Positions 26,644-34,604 of a stretch of DNA of 64,000 bases are shown here, one piece after another. Under the pieces are notes generated by a model, which saw only the letters and a program-made list of their open reading frames with translations, was not told the DNA's origin and searched no databases. Position 1 is the stretch's first letter. Each line of letters starts with the position of its first letter. The stretch lies in the NCBI GenBank assembly GCA_900757505.1, contig CAAEOE010000013.1, positions 54,552 to 118,551 on the forward strand, given 5' to 3'. The position numbers and the translations under genes were made by a program. The DNA comes from an uncultured Collinsella sp. Lineage in GTDB: Bacteria > Actinomycetota > Coriobacteriia > Coriobacteriales > Coriobacteriaceae.

Positions 26644-28014
26644 TTACAGACTGCTCTTGAGGCAGTTTGCTCCAATAAAGCCCGCTGCGTACAAGGGGAG
26701 GTGGCGCAGCTCGCGCCCGTCATCGGTTTCGCTGCGGGAAAAATTGTTCTCGGACAAAATGTAGGCATATGGCGATCGGGCTTTGTCCATAAACGACCCG
26801 AGGGTTCTCGCGCGCACGTTACGTGCGGACTTTACTTCGACGGGCACAATTTCCATACGGTCGGTCTGAAGTAAAAAATCGAGCTCGCCGGTCGTCTTCC
26901 AAGACGACGGCGGCACCCAGTAATACGTCTGCAAGCTATTGCCCGAAAATGCTTGCATGACCGAGTTTTCCGCCAGGGCGCCTCGGAAGTCGGAAGATAG
27001 CGCTATGGCGGAATCCTCTTTGAGGTCGAGCCAGAGCCGCGGGTTGATGCCGAGTTTGTAGAACATGAGGCCGGTATCGAGAAGATAGACCTTAAAGAAA
27101 CTTCCATCTTCGTCGTCGAAGGGAACGAGGGGAGGCTCGATGCCTTCGGTCAGGTTGTTGACCGATATGATGCCGGCGCCTTCGAGCCAGTCGAGCGGCT
27201 CGATAAGCTTGGCGCGACGGCCTCCGCGTTCGACCTCGGAGTACTTGAATTTTTTTGTGGACGATCTCAGCAGCTGGGACGGAATGGAGCGCCAGACCTT
27301 GCGCGCCGCCACGCCGCTGATCCCGTTTTCGGGGTCGGTCATATCGGCGGTATAGGTCTCGTCGATTTCGCGCTGCTCGACGCGCGCATCCTCGATGGAT
27401 AACGTCTTGCGATATGCGTTGACGGCGGCGGGCATGCCGCCCACGATCTGGTATCGATGAAACAGGCTGAGCGCGGCTTGGTGCGCGGCGTAGGTCTCGA
27501 GCGTGCCGGCGTGGGTACGAATGGCATTGGCCATCTGCTCCTCGTCGAGCGCCCAGAGAAACTCCTCGAACGACATAGGATGCATGGTCTCTTGACGAAC
27601 GCCGCTGGGAAAAGGCAACTTGCGCTTGCGCGTGGCGACGCCGAGCTGACTGCCGGTCGCGCATATGCGCCAGCCCGAACCCGAAAAAAAGCGAAGCGAG
27701 TTGAGCGCCCGTTCGCAGAGCTGCACCTCGTCAAACAGGATGAAGGCGGTTTCTTTGCGAATGGGGGTGCGTTTATAGTCTGAGATTCGCGCCACGATGG
27801 CGTCAACGTCGTCGGTGGGACAGTCGAACAGCGGAGCGATCAGCTCAAGATCGGTCTGAAAGTCGAGTTTGACAAACGCATCGCCGGCGATTCGTCTGCC
27901 GATTTCCTCGGCAACGTACGTTTTGCCTACGCGTCGCGCACCACGAATGAGGAGGGGGCGCGACGCGTCCTTTGTCGCCCATGATTCGATAACGGATTCG
28001 ATTGATCTGCGCAT
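26644..28014 (-). CDS. AAA-type ATPase with DUF4143 / PD-(D/E)XK-like C-terminus, second copy
   Basis: A 456-aa protein with the same architecture as the gene at 24645 but clearly diverged. Walker A is RGARRVGKTYVAEE (residues 24-37), Walker B AFILFDEVQLCE (about 88-99), and the Arg/Ser sensor region CATGSQLGV follows. The C-terminus has GELDFLLQTD and VPVEVKSARN, the PD-(D/E)XK-like core. It contains an unusual run of basic residues (ATRKRKLPFPSG). Like the first copy it is preceded by repeats spaced 33 bp apart, but of different sequence. Function unknown. Confidence 0.88.
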   Translation of the reverse strand: MRRSIESVIESWATKDASRPLLIRGARRVGKTYVAEEIGRRIAGDAFVKLDFQTDLELIAPLFDCPTDDVDAIVARISDYKRTPIRKETAFILFDEVQLCERALNSLRFFSGSGWRICATGSQLGVATRKRKLPFPSGVRQETMHPMSFEEFLWALDEEQMANAIRTHAGTLETYAAHQAALSLFHRYQIVGGMPAAVNAYRKTLSIEDARVEQREIDETYTADMTDPENGISGVAARKVWRSIPSQLLRSSTKKFKYSEVERGGRRAKLIEPLDWLEGAGIISVNNLTEGIEPPLVPFDDEDGSFFKVYLLDTGLMFYKLGINPRLWLDLKEDSAIALSSDFRGALAENSVMQAFSGNSLQTYYWVPPSSWKTTGELDFLLQTDRMEIVPVEVKSARNVRARTLGSFMDKARSPYAYILSENNFSRSETDDGRELRHLPLYAAGFIGANCLKSSL

Positions 28015-28028
28015 GGGGCCGCCTTTCC

Positions 28029-28129
28029 AATTTCGTGTACTTCAGATACATAGTTTAGTACGATTTCATGTACTTGGAATACACGAAATAGTAGAAAAGT
28101 GTGTATCTGAAGTACACGAAATTGCACTG
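28029..28129 (-). repeat. 33-bp-spaced repeats and 21-bp inverted repeat before the second DUF4143 ATPase gene
   Basis: TTTCGTGTACTT (28031) and TTTCATGTACTT (28064) start 33 bp apart, and a third diverged unit starts at 28097. The outer units also form a perfect 21-bp inverted repeat, 28029-28049 with 28103-28123 (ATTTCGTGTACTTCAGATAC core). The array ends 15 bases before the start codon. It is a candidate operator, analogous in spacing to 24545-24643. Confidence 0.7.
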
Positions 28130-28209
28130 CTGGAGCTTGCAGGCGGATAAACACTACTCGTATGGGACGGTTTTCACCGGTTGCTCGCCACCCTGGGCTA
28201 TGTTCGCCC

Positions 28210-29463
28210 CTATGCCTGCATCCGGGGCTGTGCTGATTGACGACGGCGCTCCCAGCGAGCCAACTTAATCGTCACCAGCGTGAGCGCCCAGGCCACGAGC
28301 GAGAACACGGCACCGACCGCGCCTACATATGCAATGCCAACTCCGCTTACCACGGCGCCGCCCACTGCGGTGCCAAACGAGATGCCGACGTTAAACGCCA
28401 TGGGCTCAACCGAACTTGCGAGTACCATCGACTTGGGATGGCGGCTGCGTGCCACGTCCATAAAGTGCGTGATGCATGAGACCGAGAACAGGTACATGAG
28501 CATCGCCAGGCTAAAGACAAAGACCAGCGCGAGCGGCATGGCGGCGCCCACGGCAAACAGCCCGAGCAGTGCCGCCGCCTGCAGCACAAACGTAACCAGC
28601 AGCGCCTTCATGCCAAAACGCGCATCGATCCATCCGCCCAGGATGTTCGAGATCAGGCAGAACACGCCATAGGCCATAAGTGTGGTGCTCGCCTGAACGG
28701 TATCCATGCCCAGCACCTGCTCCAGATAAGGCGTCACGTAGCCGTAGAATACGTAGACCGAGCCCACGCCAAACAAGAAGATGAGCATGCCGGTGATGAT
28801 ACTCGGCTCGCGTAGTAGCCCCGCCTGCTCGCGGAAGGTGGCGGGCTCATCGGTCTGCCCGGCGCGAGGCATAAACGCCACGAGCGCGCTACAGATCAAA
28901 ACGGCAAAGGTCAGCGTGCCGTACATGGCCACGTGCCAATCGAGTGTGTCGGCCACAAACTTGCCAATCGAGGTCACAAAGACCATCGCCACGGAAAACG
29001 CGCCGTACACGACCGAGATGGCAAGTGAGGTTTGCTGCGGGGATAGCAGCTCAGGGATGTACGTCACGCCCACGGCGAGCAGCGCACCCGAGACAGAGCC
29101 CAGGACAATGCGTGAGATAAACAGCACCTGGAAGTTGGGAGCCAACGCCATGACCAGGTTGCCGAGCACAAAGACGACGCTATAGCACACGAGCAGCTGG
29201 TAGCGGCGGAATCGCCCCGTGCTGAGCGCGAGCACCGGCGTCGCGATAGCGTAGACGAGCGCAAACACGCTGATGAGCTGGCCCGCAGTGGCAAGTGATA
29301 TGCCGAGTTCCGTTGCCAAGTCGCTTTCGATGCCGATGACCACGAACTCGGAGCAGCCGAGCGAGAATCCCAACAGCACGAGCAGCGCCAGGCAGAGCTT
29401 GGTGCGCGCGGGGGAGAGCGCGGCGGCGGTTGGCTTACTTTTAGGCGTGGTTGCGGCGGTCAA
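28210..29463 (-). CDS. MFS transporter, DHA1-type drug/sugar efflux
   Basis: A 417-aa membrane protein with twelve predicted helices. Features: GCSEFVVIGIESDLATELG in helix 1, the loop VLALSTGRFRRYQ (motif A position), RIVLGSVSGALLAVGVTYI in helix 4, and a second-half motif GGWIDARFGMKAL. This resembles AraJ/YdhP-like DHA1 exporters of sugars, nucleosides or drugs. The start is uncertain: TTG 29463 with GGAG eight bases upstream is preferred. A GTG at 29472 is in frame, and the frame continues much further upstream through a repeat and is unlikely to be coding. Neighbours do not indicate a substrate. Confidence 0.88.
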   Translation of the reverse strand: MTAATTPKSKPTAAALSPARTKLCLALLVLLGFSLGCSEFVVIGIESDLATELGISLATAGQLISVFALVYAIATPVLALSTGRFRRYQLLVCYSVVFVLGNLVMALAPNFQVLFISRIVLGSVSGALLAVGVTYIPELLSPQQTSLAISVVYGAFSVAMVFVTSIGKFVADTLDWHVAMYGTLTFAVLICSALVAFMPRAGQTDEPATFREQAGLLREPSIITGMLIFLFGVGSVYVFYGYVTPYLEQVLGMDTVQASTTLMAYGVFCLISNILGGWIDARFGMKALLVTFVLQAAALLGLFAVGAAMPLALVFVFSLAMLMYLFSVSCITHFMDVARSRHPKSMVLASSVEPMAFNVGISFGTAVGGAVVSGVGIAYVGAVGAVFSLVAWALTLVTIKLARWERRRQSAQPRMQA

Positions 29464-29521
29464 GGTTGTCACTCCAATGTCGCATGAATAAGCGGGATTC
29501 AATCCCTGCAACTCTAACAGA

Positions 29522-29552
29522 ATGTGACAAAGGGGCAGTCCCTTTGTCACAT
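29522..29552. repeat. 31-bp GTGACAAAGGGGC palindrome
   Basis: ATGTGACAAAGGGGCAGTCC continuing CTTTGTCACAT, a one-base variant of the 24471 copy. It lies between the divergent MFS gene and the LpdD-IDI fusion gene. Confidence 0.85.
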
Positions 29553-29624
29553 GGAGGGCTTGCTTGTATAGTCGCAATACAGGCGAAGATGGTCTCAGGT
29601 ACATCGCGGGCGGCAGGAGATCCC

Positions 29625-30572
29625 ATGGGTATGCACACGACAAAGGTTGCAGTGGGCGAGGGCAAGTTTGCGCTCGAGGCCCAGCTGACGGTGACGCCGC
29701 GAGGCATGGCGGTGTACGCCTGCTCGCCGGAGTTTGCGCACCTGGGCGCCACGGCGCAGGCCATTCCGCGCCCCGAGCCCGGCCGTACGGCAACGGTGAG
29801 CATCCTGGCCGTTCCGTGCCATCGAGACGAGATCCCGGCGCACGATATCGCGGCGGCGCTGGCCACGCGCTTTGGCGTGCCGGTAGTTGCAAGCACGGGT
29901 TTTCATGTTGAACAAGCGAGCGGTGACGACCTGCAGCGCGTGCTCGACACCACCAAGGAGCTCATCGCCGCGCTCGAGGAAGCCGCAGCCCGCATTCTGC
30001 GCGCCGGCTGGGATGAGGGCGGTGCGGGCGCCGAGGTCGTGGCGGTCGATGCTGCGACCGGCGAGGCGCTTGGCCCCGTCGACCGCATCGAGGCCCATGC
30101 TGGTGAGGGCATCCTGCATCAGGCATTTCTGACGCTTTTGGTCGAGGGCCGGGGCGAAGACGCGCGCCTGCTGCTCTGTCGCCGCAGTCCGCTCAAGCGC
30201 CTGTGGGGCGGGGTGCTGGCCGATAGCTGCGCCGGCCATCCGCTCCCCGGGGAAGACGTCGCGGCCGCCACGGCGCGCCGCATCAACGAAGAGCTCGGCA
30301 TTACGCGCGAGCCCGATCAGCTCAAGCACCTCGGACACGTGGTGTACCGCGAGGACCACGGCGACGGTCGCTGCGAGTGCGAATGGTGCGAGGTCTACCT
30401 TGCCCATGTTGAGCCGGGCGAGCTGCATATCAACCAAGAGGAGATCTCGGAAGTGCGTCGCGTGGCTCCGTCCGAGCTCAAAGGCTACCTGCAGGGTCAC
30501 CCCGAGCAGCTGGCCCCCTGGCTCCGCGAGGCCCTCGGCGACCCATTCATCCGCACGGCCCTCGCTATGTAA
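29625..30572 (+). CDS. Fusion of LpdD-like prenylated-flavin chaperone domain with type-1 isopentenyl-diphosphate isomerase
   Basis: A 315-aa two-domain protein. Residues about 5-125 resemble LpdD, a chaperone-like partner of prFMN decarboxylases: AHLGATAQAIPRP (39-51), SILAVPCHRDE and VVASTGFHVEQASGDDLQ (88-105) fit its pattern. Residues about 135-305 form a type-1 IPP isomerase: metal ligands His158, His165 and His205, catalytic Cys202 in LADSCAGHP, Nudix region 207-225, and the second catalytic acid in RCECEWCE (Glu251/Glu253). The enzyme would make dimethylallyl diphosphate, the precursor family of the prenyl donor used by UbiX. UbiD and UbiX are encoded 2-4 kb downstream on the same strand. 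AGGAGA (29615-29620) serves ATG 29625 or ATG 29631. The domain assignments rest on motifs, without a search. Confidence 0.8.
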   Translation: MGMHTTKVAVGEGKFALEAQLTVTPRGMAVYACSPEFAHLGATAQAIPRPEPGRTATVSILAVPCHRDEIPAHDIAAALATRFGVPVVASTGFHVEQASGDDLQRVLDTTKELIAALEEAAARILRAGWDEGGAGAEVVAVDAATGEALGPVDRIEAHAGEGILHQAFLTLLVEGRGEDARLLLCRRSPLKRLWGGVLADSCAGHPLPGEDVAAATARRINEELGITREPDQLKHLGHVVYREDHGDGRCECEWCEVYLAHVEPGELHINQEEISEVRRVAPSELKGYLQGHPEQLAPWLREALGDPFIRTALAM

Positions 30573-30595
30573 AAAAGACAGTCCCTTTGCCACAT
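30567..30595. repeat. Degenerate 31-bp palindrome over the stop codon
   Basis: ATGTAAAAAAGACAGTCCCT then TTGCCACAT. It is a decayed copy whose left arm contains the TAA stop of the LpdD-IDI gene (30570-30572). Confidence 0.65.
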
Positions 30596-30597
30596 CC

Positions 30598-30664
30598 AAA
30601 CCGTCACAACATTCGGCGAAAATCTCGAAAACGAGGAAAAGCGTCGAATGTTGTGACGGTTTTT
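30598..30664. repeat. 67-bp AACCGTCACAACATTCG hairpin, copy 1
   Basis: AAACCGTCACAACATTCG (30598-30615) pairs with CGAATGTTGTGACGGTTT (30645-30662), followed by T residues. The loop GAAAATCTCGAAAACGAGGA is identical in the second copy at 35520. It could terminate transcription of the LpdD-IDI gene. Confidence 0.85.
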
Positions 30665-30813
30665 GTCTAGGGAATCGCTTCTCATCCAAAAAATCCGCTT
30701 GACTGTATTGCCGCAACACAGCGCAACGTAAGGGGTGTCCGATAACGGGCGCCCCTTTTTAAGCGGCAACATGGCTGCGAATTCGGAGCGCCCCCAACAA
30801 GAAAGGTGGGGAG

Positions 30814-32271
30814 ATGGAAGCGGAAAAGAAGGCGTTTAAGATCACCAAGCGCGAAATTGGCTTTGTGCTGGGTATCGTTGTCTTTTTGCTGGTGAAGTTT
30901 CTTCCTTTGGCGGAGCTGAGCTCGACGGTCGAGCTCACGGTCGGCGGTCAGACCTGTCTGGCACTGACGCTCGCCACGGTGGTGTTCTGGGCATGCGGCG
31001 TGGCACAGCCGGGCTTTGTGGGCCTGCTCTACTGCGCACTGCTCGTCCTGTTCAAGGTGTGCGTGGACGACACGGGCGCCGCGAGCATCTCGGCGACGGT
31101 CGCCTCCACGTTTAGCTCGTGGACCAAGGCCACCATGTGGCTCGTCATCGGCGCCTACCTCATCGCCAGCGCGGTCAAGGAGTCGGGCCTGGGCGAGCGC
31201 ATCGCCTACGCGTTCATGCTCAAGTTCGTGCGCGACGCCAAGTCGCTCATCATCTCGATCTTCGCGCTCACCTTTGTGCTGTCGCTGCTGATCCCGCATC
31301 CGTTCCCCCGCGCCTTCCTCATCCTCGCCGTCGTCTCGGTCATCGCCGAGTCCGCCGGCTACGGTGACGACGACAAGGGCAAGCTCGGCTTCCTCGTGTT
31401 TGCCGCTGCCGCCCCGGGTTCCATGTTCTTCCTGACGGGCGACTCCACGCTTAACCCGCTCGTTGCGCAGTACAGTGCCGAGGCCGGCGGCATGAGCCCG
31501 TCCTTCGTCGACTGGTTCCTGTACATGAGCGTGCCTATGCTGGTTGCGCTGCTGTGCACCCTGTTCCTGGGCCTTTTCCTCTTTAAGCCCAGCAAGGAGC
31601 TCGTCTACGATCGCGAGCAGATCGTGGCCAAGCAGGCCGCGCTCGGCAAGCTCTCCGTCAAGGAGATCCGCACCATCGTGTGGCTTGTCATCGCCATCGC
31701 GCTGTGGCTCACCGTCTCGGGCGACTATATCGGCTGGGTCACCCTGGCCATTGGCGTTGCTCTCGCCATGCCCATCATCGGCGAAGTCCTCACTCCCGCC
31801 AGCTGGAACGCTGTCGACATCAAGTCCCTCATGTTCCTGACGGCCGCCATGGCCGTGGGCTCCGTGGGCGGTGCCACCGGCATGAACGCCTGGATCGCCG
31901 ACGTCGTGCTCCCCAGCTCCGTGCCTGAGAACATCTTCCTGTTCGCCCTGCTCGTCGCCGCGCTTTCCATGATCATCCACATGTTCATGGGCTCGGTCAT
32001 GGCCGTGCTCGGCGTGTGCGTGCCGGCATTTATCAGCTTTGCCGCCGGCTCCAGCGTGAGCCCACTCGCCGTGGCGCTCATCGTCTTCACGTCCATCAAC
32101 ATCCACTACATCCTGCCGTTCCATAACCTGCCGATCCTTATCGGCGAAGGCAAGGACGCCGGCGGCTACACCTCCAAAGAGGCTATGCGCATGGGCATCC
32201 CCCTCACCGCGGTCGTCTTTGTCGTCGTGCTGGTCGAGGCCGCCTGGTTCCACCTCTTTGGCCTGATGTAA
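30814..32271 (+). CDS. SLC13/DASS-family anion transporter
   Basis: A 485-aa membrane protein with about eleven to thirteen hydrophobic segments. The fold follows the divalent-anion:sodium symporter (SLC13/CitT-like) pattern. A first-half block (SWTKATMWLVIGAYLIASAVKE split at 107-128) and a hairpin LSLLIPHPFPRAFLILAVV sit where DASS proteins have their SNT substrate motif. A second-half TSINIHYILPFHNLPILIG forms the matching site. Family substrates are dicarboxylates, sulfate and aromatic or tricarboxylic acids. Lying between the LpdD-IDI fusion and UbiD, it probably imports the carboxylate that UbiD decarboxylates, or exchanges substrate for product. ATG 30814 has GGTGGGGAG. Confidence 0.85.
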   Translation: MEAEKKAFKITKREIGFVLGIVVFLLVKFLPLAELSSTVELTVGGQTCLALTLATVVFWACGVAQPGFVGLLYCALLVLFKVCVDDTGAASISATVASTFSSWTKATMWLVIGAYLIASAVKESGLGERIAYAFMLKFVRDAKSLIISIFALTFVLSLLIPHPFPRAFLILAVVSVIAESAGYGDDDKGKLGFLVFAAAAPGSMFFLTGDSTLNPLVAQYSAEAGGMSPSFVDWFLYMSVPMLVALLCTLFLGLFLFKPSKELVYDREQIVAKQAALGKLSVKEIRTIVWLVIAIALWLTVSGDYIGWVTLAIGVALAMPIIGEVLTPASWNAVDIKSLMFLTAAMAVGSVGGATGMNAWIADVVLPSSVPENIFLFALLVAALSMIIHMFMGSVMAVLGVCVPAFISFAAGSSVSPLAVALIVFTSINIHYILPFHNLPILIGEGKDAGGYTSKEAMRMGIPLTAVVFVVVLVEAAWFHLFGLM

Positions 32272-32366
32272 GCGGTCGAGCGCCCCGGCTGTAAGCAGCC
32301 AAGCGCTTGAACTTCGAGTGGTCGAGCGCTCCATTTGTGAGCGCCGCGGCCCCATTACGTTACCCC

Positions 32367-32391
32367 GTCCGGCGGCACCCCGTCGCCGGAC
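32367..32391 (+). other. Hairpin in the leader of ubiD
   Basis: GTCCGGCGG pairs with TCGCCGGAC around a seven-base loop, 10-15 bases before the AAAGGAG site of the ubiD gene. The 142-bp gap 32272-32413 otherwise holds two CGAGCGC-containing half-repeats and no gene. Confidence 0.45.
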
Positions 32392-32413
32392 ACTCTCCCG
32401 AAAGGAGTACGCC

Positions 32414-33901
32414 ATGTCCACTACCGATGCTTCCCAGATCCACGACCTGCGTTCCGCGCTCGACTTTTTGCGTGAGATGCCGGGCCAGCTGCTCGAGACC
32501 GACACCCAGGTCGATCCCGATGCCGAGGTCTCGGGCGTCTACCGTCACGTCGGTGCTGGCGGCACCGTCATGCGCCCGACCAAAGAGGGTCCGGCGATGG
32601 TCTTCAACAACGTCAAGGGCTTTGACGACGCCAAGGTCTGCATCGGTATGCTTGCCAGCCGCAAGCGCGTTGCCGCCCTGCTCGACCTGGACGAGGAGCA
32701 CCTGGGCCTCGAGATCGGCAAGCGCTTCGAGAACCTGATCGCCCCCGAGCAGATCGCCGAGGGCAAGCACGTCGACTGCCAGGAGGTCGTGTACAAGGCG
32801 ACCGACGAGGGCTTTGACCTGCGCAAGATCGTTCCCGCTCCCACCAACACGCCCGTTGACGGCGGCCCCTACATCACCATGGGCCTCGCCTATGGCACGA
32901 GCCCCGATGGCACCCAGTCCGACGTAACCATCCACCGCTTCTCCTGCGTCGACAAGGACAAGCTCGCCATGTGGATCACCCCGGGCAGCCGTCACCTGGG
33001 TGCGTTCTTTGACGAGTACTGCCAGCGCGGCGAGGATATGCCCATCTCCATCTCCATCGGCCTGGACCCCGCCGTGTACATGTGCTGCGGCTTCGAGGCT
33101 CCCACCACGCCGCTCGGCTTCAACGAGCTGCAGATCGCCGGCGCCCTGCGCGGCCGCGCCGTCGAGCTTGCCGACTGCGTCACCGTTCCGCAGAAGTGCA
33201 TTGCCAATGCCGAGTACGTGCTCGAGGGCTACCTCATGCACGACGAGACCATCAACGAGGATGTCAACGGCCACGGCTACGCCATGCCCGAGTTCCCCGG
33301 CTACACCGGTGGCGCCAAGGTCTGCCCGGTGATCAAGATCACCGCCGTCACCACGCGCGTCAACCCCATTATGGAGAGCTGCATCGGCCCTTCGCACGAG
33401 CACGTGTCCATGGCCGGTATCCCCACCGAGGCCTCCATCTACAAGATGGTCGAGACCGCTATCCCGGGCCGCCTGCTCAACGTTCACGCCGCTCCCTGCG
33501 GTGGCGGCAAGTTCGTTGCCATCATGCAGTTCAAGAAGTCGAGCAAAAATGACGAGGGCCGTCAGCGCAACGCCGCCATGCTCGCCTTCTCGGCGTTCTC
33601 CGAGCTCAAGCACGTCATCCTTGTCGACGAGGATGTCGACATCTTCGATATGAGCGACGTGATGTGGGCCATGACCACGCGCTTCCAGGCCGACGTGGAC
33701 CTCATCACCATCCCCGGTTGCCACTGCCACGTGCTCGATCCGTCCAACGACCCCGCGTTCGATCCTTCGATCCGCGAGCACGGTATCGCCTGCAAGGCCA
33801 TCTTCGACTGCACGGTTCCGTTTAACCTCAAGAAGAACTTCATCCGCTCGCAGTTCATGGAGATCGATGAAGAGAAGTGGGCCGCCGAGCTCGCCTTCTA
33901 G
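32414..33901 (+). CDS. UbiD-family prFMN-dependent decarboxylase
   Basis: A 495-aa cytoplasmic enzyme of the UbiD family, which uses prenylated FMN to decarboxylate (or carboxylate) aromatic or alpha,beta-unsaturated acids. Visible marks: the N-terminal LRSALDFLREMPGQLLETD, the VTIHRFSCVDKDKLAMWITPGSRH stretch (split here; residues about 175-200) with the conserved Arg, AEYVLEGYL and the acidic block DETINEDVNGHGYAMPEFPGYTG carrying active-site Glu residues, and the KHVILVDEDVDIFD strand that binds Mn/K with prFMN. The sequence is closer to hydroxybenzoate/gallate-type members than to ubiquinone UbiD, as far as can be judged. AAAGGAG precedes ATG 32414. UbiX follows after 33 bases. Confidence 0.92.
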   Translation: MSTTDASQIHDLRSALDFLREMPGQLLETDTQVDPDAEVSGVYRHVGAGGTVMRPTKEGPAMVFNNVKGFDDAKVCIGMLASRKRVAALLDLDEEHLGLEIGKRFENLIAPEQIAEGKHVDCQEVVYKATDEGFDLRKIVPAPTNTPVDGGPYITMGLAYGTSPDGTQSDVTIHRFSCVDKDKLAMWITPGSRHLGAFFDEYCQRGEDMPISISIGLDPAVYMCCGFEAPTTPLGFNELQIAGALRGRAVELADCVTVPQKCIANAEYVLEGYLMHDETINEDVNGHGYAMPEFPGYTGGAKVCPVIKITAVTTRVNPIMESCIGPSHEHVSMAGIPTEASIYKMVETAIPGRLLNVHAAPCGGGKFVAIMQFKKSSKNDEGRQRNAAMLAFSAFSELKHVILVDEDVDIFDMSDVMWAMTTRFQADVDLITIPGCHCHVLDPSNDPAFDPSIREHGIACKAIFDCTVPFNLKKNFIRSQFMEIDEEKWAAELAF

Positions 33902-33934
33902 TAAGTAGCCCTACCAAGTAGTTAAGGAGTTGTC

Positions 33935-34513
33935 ATGCCTGAGTCTTCTGTTCGTCCCCGTCGCATTGTCGTTGGCGTGTCTGGCGCCAGCGGTGCGGCA
34001 CTGGGCCTTGAATGCCTCAAATGCCTGCGCCAGGCCGGCGCTGAGTCGGCGCTTGTCGTCACGCGCGGGGGAGAGATCACCATCGAGCAGGAGCTCGGCA
34101 TGACGCTCGACGAGTTTGCGTGCTATGCCGATGTGGTCTACGACAACAAGAACATTGGCGCTGCCATCGCAAGCGGCACCTATCCGGTCGACGGCATGAT
34201 CGTGGCTCCCTGCTCCATGAAGACGCTCGCCGGCATCGCGAGCGGCTACAGCGAAAACCTGTTGCTGCGTGCGGCCGATGTGCAGATGAAAGAGCAGCGC
34301 CGCCTGGTGCTTATGGTGCGCGAGACGCCCTTCAGTGCGATCCATGTCGACAACATGGCACGCCTGGCGCGCGTGCCGGGCGTCATGCTCATACCGCCCA
34401 TGCTCACGTTTTACAACGGCCCCGCCACGCTCGATGAGGCGGTGCATCACATCGCCGCCAAGGCACTCGAGGCCGTCGGCGTGTCGTGCGCCAACTATAA
34501 GCGCTGGTCATAG
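33935..34513 (+). CDS. ubiX: UbiX-family flavin prenyltransferase
   Basis: A 192-aa enzyme that joins a dimethylallyl group to FMN, giving the prFMN cofactor for UbiD. Motifs: VVGVSGASGAALGLECL (13-29, FMN phosphate loop), VAPCSMKTLAGIASGYSENLLLRAADV (about 90-115, split), KEQRRLVLMVRETPFSAIHVDNM with the phosphate-binding Arg and Glu of the prenyl site, and IPPMLTFYNGP. Length matches the family. It is co-directional with UbiD and preceded by TAAGGAG. It is followed by a terminator, so it closes the catabolic unit. Confidence 0.95.
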   Translation: MPESSVRPRRIVVGVSGASGAALGLECLKCLRQAGAESALVVTRGGEITIEQELGMTLDEFACYADVVYDNKNIGAAIASGTYPVDGMIVAPCSMKTLAGIASGYSENLLLRAADVQMKEQRRLVLMVRETPFSAIHVDNMARLARVPGVMLIPPMLTFYNGPATLDEAVHHIAAKALEAVGVSCANYKRWS

Positions 34514-34545
34514 GCATCTTTAGGGTAGGATACGAGTAGTGTTTG

Positions 34546-34575
34546 AGCCCGCTGCCCCTGTGGGCGGCGGGCTTT
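34546..34575 (+). terminator. Terminator between ubiX and the MerR gene
   Basis: AGCCCGCTGCCC pairs with GGGCGGCGGGCT around CTGT, followed by TTTTCG. It ends 29 bases before the MerR start codon. Confidence 0.75.
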
Positions 34576-34604
34576 TCGTGTCAAAGGGTGTGTCGGGAGG
34601 ACCT

